DNA of 64,000 nt, taken from positions 1 through 64,000 of the forward strand of contig NZ_VXCP01000002.1 of NCBI RefSeq assembly GCF_011355085.1. The letters are read 5' to 3'. A model generated the notes under the pieces. It saw only the letters and a program-made list of their open reading frames with translations, was not told the origin of the DNA and did no database searches. Of the stretch, positions 24,538 to 33,356 are shown in pieces. The first letter of the stretch is position 1; every line of letters begins with the position of its first letter. The position numbers and the translations under genes were made by a program. This DNA is from Pseudomonas akapageensis. Its GTDB lineage: Bacteria > Pseudomonadota > Gammaproteobacteria > Pseudomonadales > Pseudomonadaceae.

Positions 24538-26313
24538 ATGGCCTATGCGGAGCAAGCCGAAACAGAAGTACTGCACGAACCCAAAAGTTTCCTGACCAAA
24601 TATATCTGGAGTCAGGACCACAAGGTCATTGCCATTCAATATTCCTTGACGGCTATTTTCGTGGGTCTTGTAGCGCTGGTGTTGTCCGGCTTGATGCGCA
24701 TGCAGATCGGCTTCCCCGGCAGTCTGGCGTTCATGGATGCCAGCACTTACTACCAGGCGATGACCATGCACGGCATGATCATGGTCATTTATCTGCTGAC
24801 GGCGTTGTTTCTGGGGGGCTTCGGCAACTATCTGATTCCGTTGATGGTGGGCGCCCGCGACATGGTCTTCCCCTATGTCAACATGCTGAGTTACTGGTTC
24901 TACCTGCTTGCGGTACTGGTGTTGCTCTCCAGTTTCTTTGTTCCAGGCGGGCCCACCGGTGCGGGCTGGACGCTCTATCCGCCACAGTCCATTACCAAGG
25001 GGACACCGGGGACCGAGTGGGGCATCGTACTGATGCTCGTCTCACTGGCGATTTTTATCGTTGCAGCCACCATGGGCGGGTTGAACTACGTCACCACGGT
25101 GTTGCAGGCGCGCACCCACGGCATGACATTGTTTCGCATGCCGCTCTCCGTATGGGGAATCTTCATGGCCTCGATATTGGCCTTGCTCGCTTTCCCGGCG
25201 TTGTTTGTCAGTGCGATCATGATGCTGTTGGACAAAGTCCTGGGCACCAGCTTCTTCATACCGGCGATCATCTCGCTGGGACAGCAGCTCGATCACCAGG
25301 GTGGCAGCCCCATATTATTCCAGCATCTGTTCTGGTTCTTCGGCCACCCGGAAGTCTATATCGTTGCACTTCCCGCGTTCGGGCTGGTCTCCGATTTGAT
25401 CAGCACCCATGCGCGTAAAAATATCTTCGGCTACCGAATGATGGTGTGGGCGATTATTGCGATTGGCGTGCTCAGTTTTGTGGTCTGGGCGCACCACATG
25501 TATGTCAGCGGCATGAACCCGTACTTCGGCTTTTTATTCGCCACCACCACCTTGATCATCGCGGTACCGACCGCACTGAAAGTCTACAACTGGGTGCTGA
25601 CCCTGTGGCGAGGCGACATCCACCTGACCGTGCCGATGCTGTTTGCCCTGGCCTTTATCGTTACCTTCCTGGTTGGCGGCCTGACCGGGTTGTTTCTCGG
25701 CAATGTGATCGTGGATATTCCGCTCTCGGACACCTATTTCGTCGTCGCCCATTTTCATATGGTCATGGGCGTCGCACCGGTACTGGTGGTGTTCGGCAGC
25801 ATTTATCACTGGTTCCCGAAAGTCACCGGGCGCATGTTGAACGACACCCTGGGCAAGCTGCATTTCTGGATTACCTTCCTGGGCACCTACGCCATCTTCT
25901 TCCCCATGCACTACCTGGGTTTCCAGGGCATGCCACGCCGTTACTACGCGTATGAAAACTACGCGTTCATCCCGCAGTCGGCGCAGGAGTTGAATGCCTT
26001 TATCACGGTGGTCGCCCTGACCGTCGGCGTTTCCCAACTGCTTTTTCTGTTCAACCTGGCCTGGAGTACCTTCAAGGGCAAACCCGCAGGCAGCAATCCG
26101 TGGGGGGCGGCCAGCCTGGAATGGCAAACGCCGGACACGCCGCCGATACACGGTAACTGGGGCGCGAAGCTGCCGGTCGTGCATCGCTGGGCCTATGACT
26201 ACAGTGTGCCGGGGATCGAACAGGATTTCGTTCCGCAAACAGTCTCCGCCGAGGAGCTGGAGCAGATGCGCCAACTCAGTGCCGGAACCAGGACGGCGGA
26301 CGTTAAAACATGA
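24538..26313 (+). CDS. coxA: Cytochrome c oxidase subunit I
   Basis: A 591-residue protein with 12 or more helices. Haem and CuB ligands are visible: HGMIMV (low-spin haem histidine), HPEVYI (CuB His and cross-linked Tyr), HHMYVSG (CuB His pair) and HFHMVMG (haem a3/a histidines). AGGAGG at 24523-24530 points to GTG 24535 or ATG 24538; upstream in-frame ATGs lie inside coxB and are rejected. The stop overlaps the next gene by 4 bp. Confidence 0.93.
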   Translation: MAYAEQAETEVLHEPKSFLTKYIWSQDHKVIAIQYSLTAIFVGLVALVLSGLMRMQIGFPGSLAFMDASTYYQAMTMHGMIMVIYLLTALFLGGFGNYLIPLMVGARDMVFPYVNMLSYWFYLLAVLVLLSSFFVPGGPTGAGWTLYPPQSITKGTPGTEWGIVLMLVSLAIFIVAATMGGLNYVTTVLQARTHGMTLFRMPLSVWGIFMASILALLAFPALFVSAIMMLLDKVLGTSFFIPAIISLGQQLDHQGGSPILFQHLFWFFGHPEVYIVALPAFGLVSDLISTHARKNIFGYRMMVWAIIAIGVLSFVVWAHHMYVSGMNPYFGFLFATTTLIIAVPTALKVYNWVLTLWRGDIHLTVPMLFALAFIVTFLVGGLTGLFLGNVIVDIPLSDTYFVVAHFHMVMGVAPVLVVFGSIYHWFPKVTGRMLNDTLGKLHFWITFLGTYAIFFPMHYLGFQGMPRRYYAYENYAFIPQSAQELNAFITVVALTVGVSQLLFLFNLAWSTFKGKPAGSNPWGAASLEWQTPDTPPIHGNWGAKLPVVHRWAYDYSVPGIEQDFVPQTVSAEELEQMRQLSAGTRTADVKT

Positions 26314-27002
26314 ACAGACTGCTATTGAGAAACGCCGATGGCGCTGACCCCGGTGGCAGTTCGAGTCGCGGCCCTGAGGGTATTCATGCCGCCGAAGGCG
26401 CCGATAGACACCAGACCGCAAGAATCGGCCTGCGCTTGTTTCTGGTGGTGGTGAGCTCGTTATTCTTTCTTTTTCTGATCGCCTTTATCGCCCGCTCGCA
26501 AATGGCCGACTGGCTACCCCTGACAGAGCCCATGGCGCCATTAGCCAATCTATGGCAGCTATGGCTGAACTCGGCTTTTCTGGTCTTGAGTTGCATCGCC
26601 CTGCAATGGTCGCGCATGGCCGCCCGACAGGCTCGACTGGAGGCCACTGTCATTGGCTTTGCATTGGGAGGGGTATTCGCAATTGCCTTTCTGGTGGGGC
26701 AACTCTGGGTCTGGCAGCAGTTTGTCGCCTGGGGCTACTTTGTCGCCAGCAATCCGGCCAACAGTTTCTTCTACCTGTTGACCGGCCTGCATGGGTTCCA
26801 CCTGCTGGGCGGGTTGGTAGCCTGGAGCAGAACCGTCGCTAAGTTCCTGCGTCGCGTGCCGTTGTCGCAACTCAGCGCCAGTGTTGAGCTCTGTGCCATT
26901 TATTGGCACTACTTGCTGGGTCTCTGGTTCGTGCTATTCGCCCTGCTGACCAGCACACCGGAAACCTATGAAGCCATCGCCAGATTCTGCGGCCTGAGGT
27001 GA
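26310..27002 (+). CDS. Cytochrome c oxidase subunit III-like protein (first copy)
   Basis: A 230-residue membrane protein of the heme-copper oxidase subunit III family: a soluble N-terminus of about 40 residues, then five helices, with NSFFYLLTGLHGFHLLGG and ELCAIYWHYLLGLWFVLFALL as the conserved blocks. ATG overlaps the coxA stop (ATGA). It is followed after 6 bp by a second, diverged subunit III. Both keep the helix-terminal GLHG/HxL and WHY/WHF motifs. Confidence 0.82.
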   Translation: MNRLLLRNADGADPGGSSSRGPEGIHAAEGADRHQTARIGLRLFLVVVSSLFFLFLIAFIARSQMADWLPLTEPMAPLANLWQLWLNSAFLVLSCIALQWSRMAARQARLEATVIGFALGGVFAIAFLVGQLWVWQQFVAWGYFVASNPANSFFYLLTGLHGFHLLGGLVAWSRTVAKFLRRVPLSQLSASVELCAIYWHYLLGLWFVLFALLTSTPETYEAIARFCGLR

Positions 27003-27008
27003 AAAGCC

Positions 27009-27722
27009 ATGGCATCGCTCCCACCAGATCCAGGCGAGTCCAGTTCATCCAATCCACCCGTCTTGCCGCCCGCACCGGGATGGCAGGGCATCGCCAGCGA
27101 CTGGGCCTCGGATAAGGACGCTTTCAAGCAGGTCCCCTGGGGCAAGGCGATGATGTGGATATTCCTGCTCAGCGATACGTTCATATTCAGCTGCTTTTTG
27201 ACCGGCTACATGTCGGTACGCATGGCCACCACCTCCGCCTGGCCGAATCCCAGTGAAGTGTTCGCATTGACGATCGGCGGCAAGGAAATCCCACTTATTC
27301 TGATCGCCATCATGACCTTTGTGCTGATCAGTAGCAGCGGCACCATGGCCATGGCCGTCAATTTCGCCTATCGCCGTGATCGCGCGAAAACCACGGCCCT
27401 GATGCTGGCGACCGCAGCCTTGGGTTTGACCTTTGTGGGCATGCAGGCATTTGAATGGAGCAAGCTCATCGCAGAAGGGGTACGTCCCTGGGGGAATCCC
27501 ATGGGGGCGGCGCAATTCGGCGCCAGTTTTTTCATGATTACCGGTTTCCACGGACTGCATGTGTCCATCGGCGTCATCTACCTCAGCATTGTGGCGCTGA
27601 AAGTATTGCGGGGAGATTATGAGCGCTCCGGAAACTATCAGATCGTCGAGATAGCCGGGCTTTACTGGCACTTCGTGGACCTGGTGTGGGTGTTTATTTT
27701 TGCTTTTTTCTATTTGTGGTAG
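27009..27722 (+). CDS. coxC: Cytochrome c oxidase subunit III (second copy)
   Basis: A 237-residue membrane protein: Pro-rich N-terminal 45 residues, then about five helices. MITGFHGLHVSIGVIYL and GLYWHFVDLVWVFIFAFFYL are the canonical subunit III endings, and GMQAFEWSKLIAEG is the central conserved block with the acidic residue. It lies 6 bp after the first subunit III-like gene and 34 bp before the subunit IV-like gene. Confidence 0.88.
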   Translation: MASLPPDPGESSSSNPPVLPPAPGWQGIASDWASDKDAFKQVPWGKAMMWIFLLSDTFIFSCFLTGYMSVRMATTSAWPNPSEVFALTIGGKEIPLILIAIMTFVLISSSGTMAMAVNFAYRRDRAKTTALMLATAALGLTFVGMQAFEWSKLIAEGVRPWGNPMGAAQFGASFFMITGFHGLHVSIGVIYLSIVALKVLRGDYERSGNYQIVEIAGLYWHFVDLVWVFIFAFFYLW

Positions 27723-27756
27723 GTCTATCGTCAACAGGTTCTGAAGAGGAGCACTG

Positions 27757-28077
27757 ATGATGGCGCATGCTCAGGGTCAGCAACATCCAATCAGTTTGTA
27801 CCTGAAAATCTGGGGGCTGTTATTCGTCCTCAGCACGCTGTCGTATCTGGTCGACTACTTTCACTTCCAGGGCTACCTGAGGTGGTCGCTGATTGTTACG
27901 CTCATGTTGTTGAAGGCAGGTTTAATCGTCTCCATCTTCATGCATATGGCCTGGGAGCGGTTGGCCATGGTCTATGCCATATTGGTGCCACCGTTATGTT
28001 TACTGGTGCTCGTGGGACTCATGGCCACCGAGGCGGACTATGTTTTCCTCAGTCGGGTAGTTTCCTTCGGCCGATAA
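27757..28077 (+). CDS. Cytochrome c oxidase subunit IV-like (CyoD/COX4_pro type) small membrane protein
   Basis: A 106-residue protein with three helices (YLKIWGLLFVLSTLSYLVDYF, RWSLIVTLMLLKAGLIVSIFMHMAWE, YAILVPPLCLLVLVGLMATEADYVFL). This is the prokaryotic subunit IV family, and HMAWERL is typical. GAGGAGC precedes ATGATG. It is the last gene of the oxidase operon. Confidence 0.85.
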   Translation: MMAHAQGQQHPISLYLKIWGLLFVLSTLSYLVDYFHFQGYLRWSLIVTLMLLKAGLIVSIFMHMAWERLAMVYAILVPPLCLLVLVGLMATEADYVFLSRVVSFGR

Positions 28078-28084
28078 GCAACGT

Positions 28085-28105
28085 CCGGTGGCTTCGAGCC
28101 ACCGG
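28085..28105. terminator. Hairpin at the end of the oxidase operon
   Basis: CCGGTGGC and GCCACCGG around a five-base loop, 8 bp after the last stop and before the convergent gene at 28128. No T-run, so it may serve both directions weakly. Confidence 0.65.
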
Positions 28106-28127
28106 GGCTAACTCACTATGAATGGCT

Positions 28128-28682
28128 TTATATCGTTCGCTTGAACTGATGCCATCTGTGCAGCCAGGCAACTGTCCAGTGCGGGGCCGCCGCTCCCGAT
28201 CCTGCTATCTGCAGTCCTGGATGATGTCCGATGACCTGATCCAAAACCGGTTCCTGCTTCGGATCAACATCCACGAAGAAGACATGTTTGCCCTCTTCAA
28301 CCATCTGTTTGAAATTGCGAAAGTGCGCGTTGGGCACCTGTATTCCAAAAAAGCCGCCTTCCCAGATGCTGAAGCCAAATATAACTATGGCGAGGAAAAT
28401 AAACGGCATCCAGCCTACGGCGGTTTCGGTCCAACCCAGCCACCAGGCGCCGCCAAGGACCAGAGCCGCGAGTGGCACACCGATCAGCGCACCAATCTCG
28501 CCAGAGTGCACGACATCCTGCTTCATCAACGAATTGACTTCGTGCAGATGATGCTCCTCAACATCAGCCACTTTTTCACTGAGCACATGAATTTGTTCGG
28601 AATTGATGCCGCTGGCTTCCAGTTCAGTTTCCACGGCTTCAAGATCGTCGAGATTATCACTGATGTAGTAGTGTCGATTCAT
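28128..28682 (-). CDS. Conserved membrane protein of unknown function
   Basis: A 184-residue protein. Residues 1-58 are soluble (RHYYISDNLDDLEAVETELEASGI resembles the ferredoxin-like N-terminal part of general-stress-protein-type membrane proteins). Two hydrophobic helices follow (about 63-83 and 90-112), then a soluble tail (VPNAHFRNFKQMVEEGKHVFFVDVD). The layout of an alpha/beta head, a Gly-rich membrane hairpin and a similar tail is seen in many pseudomonads. I do not assign a function. It is convergent with the oxidase operon. Confidence 0.65.
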   Translation of the reverse strand: MNRHYYISDNLDDLEAVETELEASGINSEQIHVLSEKVADVEEHHLHEVNSLMKQDVVHSGEIGALIGVPLAALVLGGAWWLGWTETAVGWMPFIFLAIVIFGFSIWEGGFFGIQVPNAHFRNFKQMVEEGKHVFFVDVDPKQEPVLDQVIGHHPGLQIAGSGAAAPHWTVAWLHRWHQFKRTI

Positions 28683-28929
28683 GTCACACCTCCCATCGCG
28701 TGTTTGTCGTAGACCTCCTCTGTCCTGCAGCCGTTAACCGGAATTTGCTGTCGGTCTCTGTGTCCATGGGGAAGGTTGCACACTTCATGCAATCCGAAGG
28801 AAGTATAGCACCCGGTAGCATGCGGGGTTGGGGGCGTCAAGATGGTCGGCCCCCGGGTGAATGGGCTGATTGAGAACGCTACCTGGCGATATAGTTGAGG
28901 TGTGATGAGCGTTGTCGCGGGAGGGTGCC

Positions 28930-30042
28930 ATGGCAGCTGTTACCGATACGCTGAAGCTGTTTCTCGCCGGCGACGTCATGACCGCCCGCGGCGTCGACGC
29001 AATACTGCCGCATCCTGGCGATCCGCGCCTGTACGAAGCTTACGTCAAGCATGCTGATGACTACGTCCGGCAGGCAGAAAGACTCAATGGCCCGATTCCC
29101 CGCCCGGTCGATTTCACCTATGTCTGGGGCGTTGCGCTGGATGAGTTCGAACTTCGCCAGCCACACGCACGCATCATCAATCTGGAAACCGCGGTGTCCC
29201 GCCGCGGACGACCGGAACCAAAGGGCATCAATTACCGCATGAGCCCGGAAAACTTCCCGGTCATCAGCGCAGCCGGCATCGACTGCTGCATGCTGGCCAA
29301 CAACCATGTGCTGGACTGGGGGGCAGTCGGCCTGGCCGATACGCTGGCAACCCTGTCGAACAACGGTATGTGCAGCGCCGGCGCCGGGCACAACCGGCAA
29401 TCTGCCGAAGCGCCGGCCGTCCTGCCGCAGCCTGGCGGGCGGCGCTTGCTGGTGTTCGGCCTCGGCGCACCCGACTGCGGTATTCCGCCGGAATGGGCCG
29501 CCACGGACAAGCGGGCAGGCGTCGCGCGGCTGGAGGATCTGTCGATGCAAAGCCTGCGTCCTGTGGCCAAGCGGATGCTGGAGGGTAAAAAACAGGGGGA
29601 TCTGGTGGTCGCCTCCATTCACTGGGGCGGCAATTGGGGGTTCGATGTCCCGCGGGAGCAGGTTCGGTTCGCCCATGCCTTGATCGACGAGGCCGGCGTT
29701 GACGTGGTGCATGGGCATTCCTCGCACCACATCAAGGGCATCGAGGTGTACCGCGAACACCTGATTCTCTATGGCTGCGGTGATCTGCTGAACGATTACG
29801 AAGGCATCCAGGGCTACACAGCCTTTCGCGGCGACCTGGGGCTTCTGTACTTTGCCTCGCTGGACCCGGGCGGGCAGCTGCAGTCGCTGGACCTGATACC
29901 CACTCGTCTGCGTCGCTTGCGCCTCTGCCGCGCCGAAGGGGAAGACCGCAAACGGCTGCACGACACGCTTTCTCGCGAGTGCGCACGCTTGGGCAGCAGC
30001 ATTCAGCTGGGCGCAAAAAATGTGTTCGAGTTGCGTTGGTAG
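28930..30042 (+). CDS. CapA family metallophosphatase-like protein
   Basis: A 370-residue protein of the PGA_cap/CapA family. FLAGDVMTARGVD (N-terminal metal loop), INLETAVS, LANNHVLDWG (NNH motif), VASIHWGGNW and HGHSSHHIKGIEVY with LILYGCGDLLNDY are the family metal-site motifs in order. CapA proteins belong to the calcineurin-like fold; in Bacillus one is required for poly-gamma-glutamate, but lone homologues have unknown substrates. ATG 28930 with GGGAGGG upstream is chosen over TTG 28912. The 3' end of the gene lies in a 148-bp tandem duplication. Confidence 0.8.
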   Translation: MAAVTDTLKLFLAGDVMTARGVDAILPHPGDPRLYEAYVKHADDYVRQAERLNGPIPRPVDFTYVWGVALDEFELRQPHARIINLETAVSRRGRPEPKGINYRMSPENFPVISAAGIDCCMLANNHVLDWGAVGLADTLATLSNNGMCSAGAGHNRQSAEAPAVLPQPGGRRLLVFGLGAPDCGIPPEWAATDKRAGVARLEDLSMQSLRPVAKRMLEGKKQGDLVVASIHWGGNWGFDVPREQVRFAHALIDEAGVDVVHGHSSHHIKGIEVYREHLILYGCGDLLNDYEGIQGYTAFRGDLGLLYFASLDPGGQLQSLDLIPTRLRRLRLCRAEGEDRKRLHDTLSRECARLGSSIQLGAKNVFELRW

Positions 30043-30311
30043 GGTAATTCTAGTTCCCACGCTCTGCGTGGGAAATCAGTGTTAGACGCTCCAGCGTCGA
30101 CCCACTCGAGTGCGACGCAGAGCGTCGCGAACGGCATTCCCACGCGGAGCGTGGGAACGAGGAAAAAATTCGTTCGAGTTGCGTTGGTAAGGGTAATTCT
30201 AGTTCCCACGCTCTGCGTGGGAATTCAGTGTCAGACGCTCCAGCGTCGACCCGCTCGAGTACGACGCAGAGCGTCGCGAAAGGCATTCCCACGCGGAGCG
30301 TGGGAATGAGG
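30015..30311. repeat. 148-bp tandem duplication of a class B REP module, including the capA-like gene end
   Basis: Unit 1 (30015-30162) and unit 2 (30163-30311) are near-identical, with one inserted A and a few substitutions. Each contains TTCCCACGC-TCT-GCGTGGGAA, an inner GACGCTCCAGCGTC-type palindrome, and a closing CCCACGCGGAGCGTGGG. Unit 1 begins inside the coding region, so the last codons of the gene are repeated downstream as non-coding DNA. Confidence 0.9.
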
Positions 30312-30315
30312 AAGG

Positions 30316-30336
30316 GCGCCGCTTGGCGCTCTTTTT
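30316..30336 (+). terminator. Rho-independent terminator after the capA-like gene
   Basis: GCGCC, loop GCTT, GGCGC followed by TCTTTTT. It now lies about 270 bp from the stop codon because the duplicated repeat module sits in between. Confidence 0.75.
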
Positions 30337-30352
30337 GTTTCTGCTATCAGGC

Positions 30353-30754
30353 TCAGGCGCTTAACTCACGCAGTGCAGCGGTTGCCAGAAATCCCGAACG
30401 TGACGCATAGCGGTGATCCTTTTGCACCCGCTCATCGATACGATGCAGGAGGTGCTCAGGTAGAGAGGCATTGAACCGTACAGACTTTCCCAGGTAAGGC
30501 GTCACGTCGAAGTCAACCACTGCCCATACGCCACCCGCATAGTCTGGATTTTCGATGTGCACATCAACTTCCTTCGGCTGAGGCAGATCCTCTCCGTCGG
30601 CCACCAATCCCTCAAAATGCAAGGCTAGCGCTTCTTGCGCGTTTTCCAGTGCTTCAGAAACGGTGGTACCGGCTGTAAAGCAGCCTGGCACGTCTGGCAC
30701 GGTCACTCCGTAATCAGAATCGGTGTCTTTGTGCAGTACGACTGGAAATTTCAT
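30353..30754 (-). CDS. hicB: HicB family antitoxin
   Basis: A 133-residue antitoxin. The N-terminal HicB-like fold has DYGVTVPDVPGCFTAGTTVSEALENAQEAL, and the C-terminus is a ribbon-helix-helix DNA-binding part (VRFNASLPEHLLHRIDERV, SRSGFLATAALREL). It neutralises HicA and binds the operon promoter. It is the second gene of the pair, 49 bp after hicA. Confidence 0.92.
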   Translation of the reverse strand: MKFPVVLHKDTDSDYGVTVPDVPGCFTAGTTVSEALENAQEALALHFEGLVADGEDLPQPKEVDVHIENPDYAGGVWAVVDFDVTPYLGKSVRFNASLPEHLLHRIDERVQKDHRYASRSGFLATAALRELSA

Positions 30755-30803
30755 GGCTGTCTCCCAAGCCTGAACCCGGTGCTATCAGGCTTCATTGCCG
30801 GTC

Positions 30804-30986
30804 TCATTTGAGTCCTGCGGTCTTCAGTATGTTGTGCAGCGTCCCTTTCGGGATTTCTGATTTAGGATGAGGAACTGTCACCCGGCCCGGTTTGGTTGGG
30901 TGTTTGAAATGGTGATGACTACCTTTCACTGCCACTTCAAACCAGCCATCCGCTTCGATCAACTCAATGACTTCTCGACTTCGCAT
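30804..30986 (-). CDS. hicA: HicA family mRNA interferase toxin
   Basis: A 60-residue protein with a dsRBD-like fold: REVIELIEADGWFEVAVKGSHHHF and PGRVTVPHPKSEIPKGTLHNILKTAGL. The catalytic histidine lies in GSHHHF (about residue 24). It cleaves mRNA when not bound by HicB. The start lies 23 bp from a perfect dyad at 31009-31027. Confidence 0.92.
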   Translation of the reverse strand: MRSREVIELIEADGWFEVAVKGSHHHFKHPTKPGRVTVPHPKSEIPKGTLHNILKTAGLK

Positions 30987-31008
30987 CGTACCACCACCGC
31001 ATCCGTGT

Positions 31009-31027
31009 GGTGTGTATGGTACACACC
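31009..31027. promoter_or_regulatory. Candidate HicAB operator (19-bp dyad)
   Basis: GGTGTGTATGGTACACACC, two 8-bp arms around TGG, just upstream of hicA. It is the natural candidate for HicB autoregulation. Further TACACA elements follow to 31066. Confidence 0.6.
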
Positions 31028-31203
31028 GTTAGTGTAGTGGTAATGGAGAAATACACACAATACACATCTGGTGTTGATTTCAGTGAGGGTCGACGAGCCA
31101 GCAGCTTTTTCTCGTGGATGGATGAGGGCGGGGATTTTCTCCAGACGAAAAAAAAGGCCATCAGGCCATTCGTTCTTTATCGCGTCGAGAGAGGAGGGGA
31201 AGC

Positions 31204-31277
31204 TGGAGCGGGTGAAGGGAATCGAACCCTCGTTATCAGCTTGGGAAGCTGGAGTAATGCCATTATACGACACCCGC
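31204..31277 (-). tRNA. tRNA-Gly (anticodon CCC)
   Basis: The minus strand starts GCGGGTG at 31277 and ends with encoded CCA at 31204. Acceptor arms GCGGGTG/CACCCGC pair fully. The anticodon loop is TTCCCAA in a CCAGC/GCTGA stem, giving CCC. The T-arm carries GGTTCGATTCC. The outer anticodon-stem pair is a C-A mismatch. Confidence 0.93.
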
Positions 31278-31436
31278 GTGCAACGGCTGACTTTGTACCA
31301 GATGTCAGGCCCGATTTGAAGCGTTTCTTTGCGACCAGGCAATGATGATGCGGGTTGCCGGTAGCGCCAGTGCTGCATCTTCCTTGTGCCGGTCAGGCGT
31401 CGATGCAGGGTGCTGTGCTACAGGCAACCATTTTCG

Positions 31437-32321
31437 TCAGATAGCCAGTGCATGGTTGCCCTGGATGTGTTGGTAACGAATGCGGCTTTCCTTGGCTGCT
31501 GGCTTGAGGAAATCCATCAGTACGTTACGGCTGTCGCGGCATGCGGACTTGTGTTCCATGTCGAGGAAGTGGCCGGCGCTCTGGATGGTTGCGAAGTGGC
31601 TGTTGCGCACATATTTGCCGAAGAGCTGGGCATCCTCGACGGAGGTGTACTCGTCCCATTCGCCGTTCATGAACAGCACCGGGATGTCGACCACCTTCGC
31701 GCCATGCAGGGCATTGCCCAGTTCGTGGGCCAGCACCTGGTTGATGTGGAAGTTCATCTGCGCGTATTCGTGGTCGGCCAGGCTGCTCACATGGCGGAAG
31801 TTGAAGCGCTTGAACAACGAAGGCAAGTGCTTGCCGATGGTGTTGTTGACCAGGTTGCCGACCTGATAGCCGTCATAGCGACTCAGGTAGTGCACGCCGC
31901 GCTCGAGGTAGTCGCGCATCGGTTCGTTGATCACCGGCGAGAACGAGCTGATCACGGCCTTTTCCAGGCGCCGTGGCTTGTGCGCCAGGGCGAGCAGGGT
32001 GCAGGCTCCGCCCCAGGAAAACGACATCACCTGCTCGGCGGCGAAGTGGTCGATCAGTTCCACCAGGATCTGGCCTTCTTCTTCCTTGGTCAGCAGTCGC
32101 TCGTTGGTGTTGTGCGGCCGGGACTTGCCAGCATAGGGCTGGTCGTAGGCCACCACGTTGAATTGCGGATGAAGATTACGCACTGTCTGTGCGAAGGATG
32201 CCGTAGTGGCCATTGAGCCGTTAACCAGAATGATGGTTTTTTCTGCGGCATCTGCGCGATAGAACTCCGTGTAAACCCGGTACTGACCTTGTATATCAAG
32301 CACAGCGATTTCTGGCCTCAT
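31437..32321 (-). CDS. phaG: PhaG, (R)-3-hydroxyacyl-ACP to CoA transacylase/thioesterase
   Basis: A 294-residue alpha/beta hydrolase that matches P. putida PhaG closely from MRPEIAVLDIQGQYRVYTEF to the C-terminal QHxxxNHALAI. The oxyanion/nucleophile elbow is FSWGGACTLL, and the catalytic histidine is in AGHFLDMEHK. It channels de novo fatty-acid intermediates into medium-chain PHA precursors; RhlA is the paralogue for rhamnolipids, but the length and ends fit PhaG. AGGAG nine bases before ATG 32321 sets the start. No pha synthase genes are nearby, as is usual. Confidence 0.9.
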   Translation of the reverse strand: MRPEIAVLDIQGQYRVYTEFYRADAAEKTIILVNGSMATTASFAQTVRNLHPQFNVVAYDQPYAGKSRPHNTNERLLTKEEEGQILVELIDHFAAEQVMSFSWGGACTLLALAHKPRRLEKAVISSFSPVINEPMRDYLERGVHYLSRYDGYQVGNLVNNTIGKHLPSLFKRFNFRHVSSLADHEYAQMNFHINQVLAHELGNALHGAKVVDIPVLFMNGEWDEYTSVEDAQLFGKYVRNSHFATIQSAGHFLDMEHKSACRDSRNVLMDFLKPAAKESRIRYQHIQGNHALAI

Positions 32322-32630
32322 GTCATAGACTCCTGGCGAAAGCGGGTATTCGCGCAACCAAGCTTGCACGTTGTTTATGACAGGTAGGCATACGCCTGAG
32401 AGAGGGGCCCTTGTCGATCCGCTGGAGTCTGGTCGACGAGTTTTGTTATAGGCGGGCGATCTGCCGGACTCGGTGCTTCAAGGCGCCGATGGCCGACAAA
32501 AGGTTTCTTAGAATGCATTGGTGACTCGCAGGTCACATCCGGACCCGCGATTTGATTCAAGCAGGGTCAGGCCCAAGGCGCAAGTGTCTTTTTTGCATAA
32601 GGGCACATCTTTCTGCCGGGCGGCAGGCGC
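32322..32630. other. 309-bp region without a gene, upstream of phaG
   Basis: It holds the phaG leader (AGGAG at 32331-32335) and must hold its promoter, which I cannot place. A short hairpin (CTGCC/GGCAG, 32613-32626) directly follows the stop of the pseudouridine synthase gene and may end that transcript. I see nothing else. Confidence 0.5.
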
Positions 32631-33323
32631 TCAGATTTGCAGGATCTCGTCCGGGCTGAGGGGGCGATAGTGTCCTGGCGCCAGGTCATGATCCAGACGC
32701 AGTGGCCCCATACTTTCGCGATGCAGACGCAAGACCTTGTTATTAAAGAAACCGAACATTCTTTTGACCTGGTGGTAGCGTCCCTCGACGATGCTCAGGC
32801 GAGCGCTTCGCGAGCTCAGCAGGGTCAATTCAGCGGGCAGGGTGGTCAGGTCTTCGAAGGCAAAATAAAAACCTTCGCTGAATTTCTCGACGTACTCGGG
32901 TTCGATGTCCTGCTCGGTCTCGACGTAGTAGATCTTCGGCAGTTTGGTTTGTGGCTGGGTCAGGCGCCGTGACCATTGGCCATCGTTGGTGATCAGCATC
33001 AGGCCCGAGGTGTTGAAGTCCAGGCGGCCGGCGATGTGCAGGTCATGCTTGTCCGGCTCATCGATCAGGTCGAGCACGGTCGGGTGCTGCGGATCGACCG
33101 TGGCGCTGACGCAGCCCATGGGCTTGTGCAACATGAAGTAGCGCGCCGGGCGCCCCTCCTGCAGGACTTCATCGTCGCACTCCACACGGCTGAACTCGCG
33201 GACCTCGAAGTGTGGATCGCTGACCGCCTGACCGTCGACCCGCACACGCCGCTCCACCAGCAGCATGCGTACTTGCTTGCGGTTGAAGCGGGGCAGGTTG
33301 CTGAGAAAGCGGTCGACGCGCAT
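32631..33323 (-). CDS. rsuA: RsuA-type 16S rRNA pseudouridine synthase
   Basis: A 230-residue protein: an S4-like RNA-binding N-terminus (MRVDRFLSNLPRFNRKQVRMLLVERRVRVDG) and an RsuA/RluB-type catalytic domain with the aspartate in GRLDFNTSGLMLITNDG (about D102), plus LIVEGRYHQVKRMF-like C-terminal block (SIVEGRYHQVKRMFGFFNNKV). It modifies U516 of 16S rRNA in E. coli. It stands upstream of phaG on the same strand. Confidence 0.88.
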   Translation of the reverse strand: MRVDRFLSNLPRFNRKQVRMLLVERRVRVDGQAVSDPHFEVREFSRVECDDEVLQEGRPARYFMLHKPMGCVSATVDPQHPTVLDLIDEPDKHDLHIAGRLDFNTSGLMLITNDGQWSRRLTQPQTKLPKIYYVETEQDIEPEYVEKFSEGFYFAFEDLTTLPAELTLLSSRSARLSIVEGRYHQVKRMFGFFNNKVLRLHRESMGPLRLDHDLAPGHYRPLSPDEILQI

Positions 33324-33356
33324 GGACTTGGGCTGACAGGAAAAAGGGCAACTAGC

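Noticed and set aside
30003..30309. Several short frames with repeated RSAWE-type peptides
   Set aside because: They are translations of the palindromic repeat DNA in several frames, not genes.
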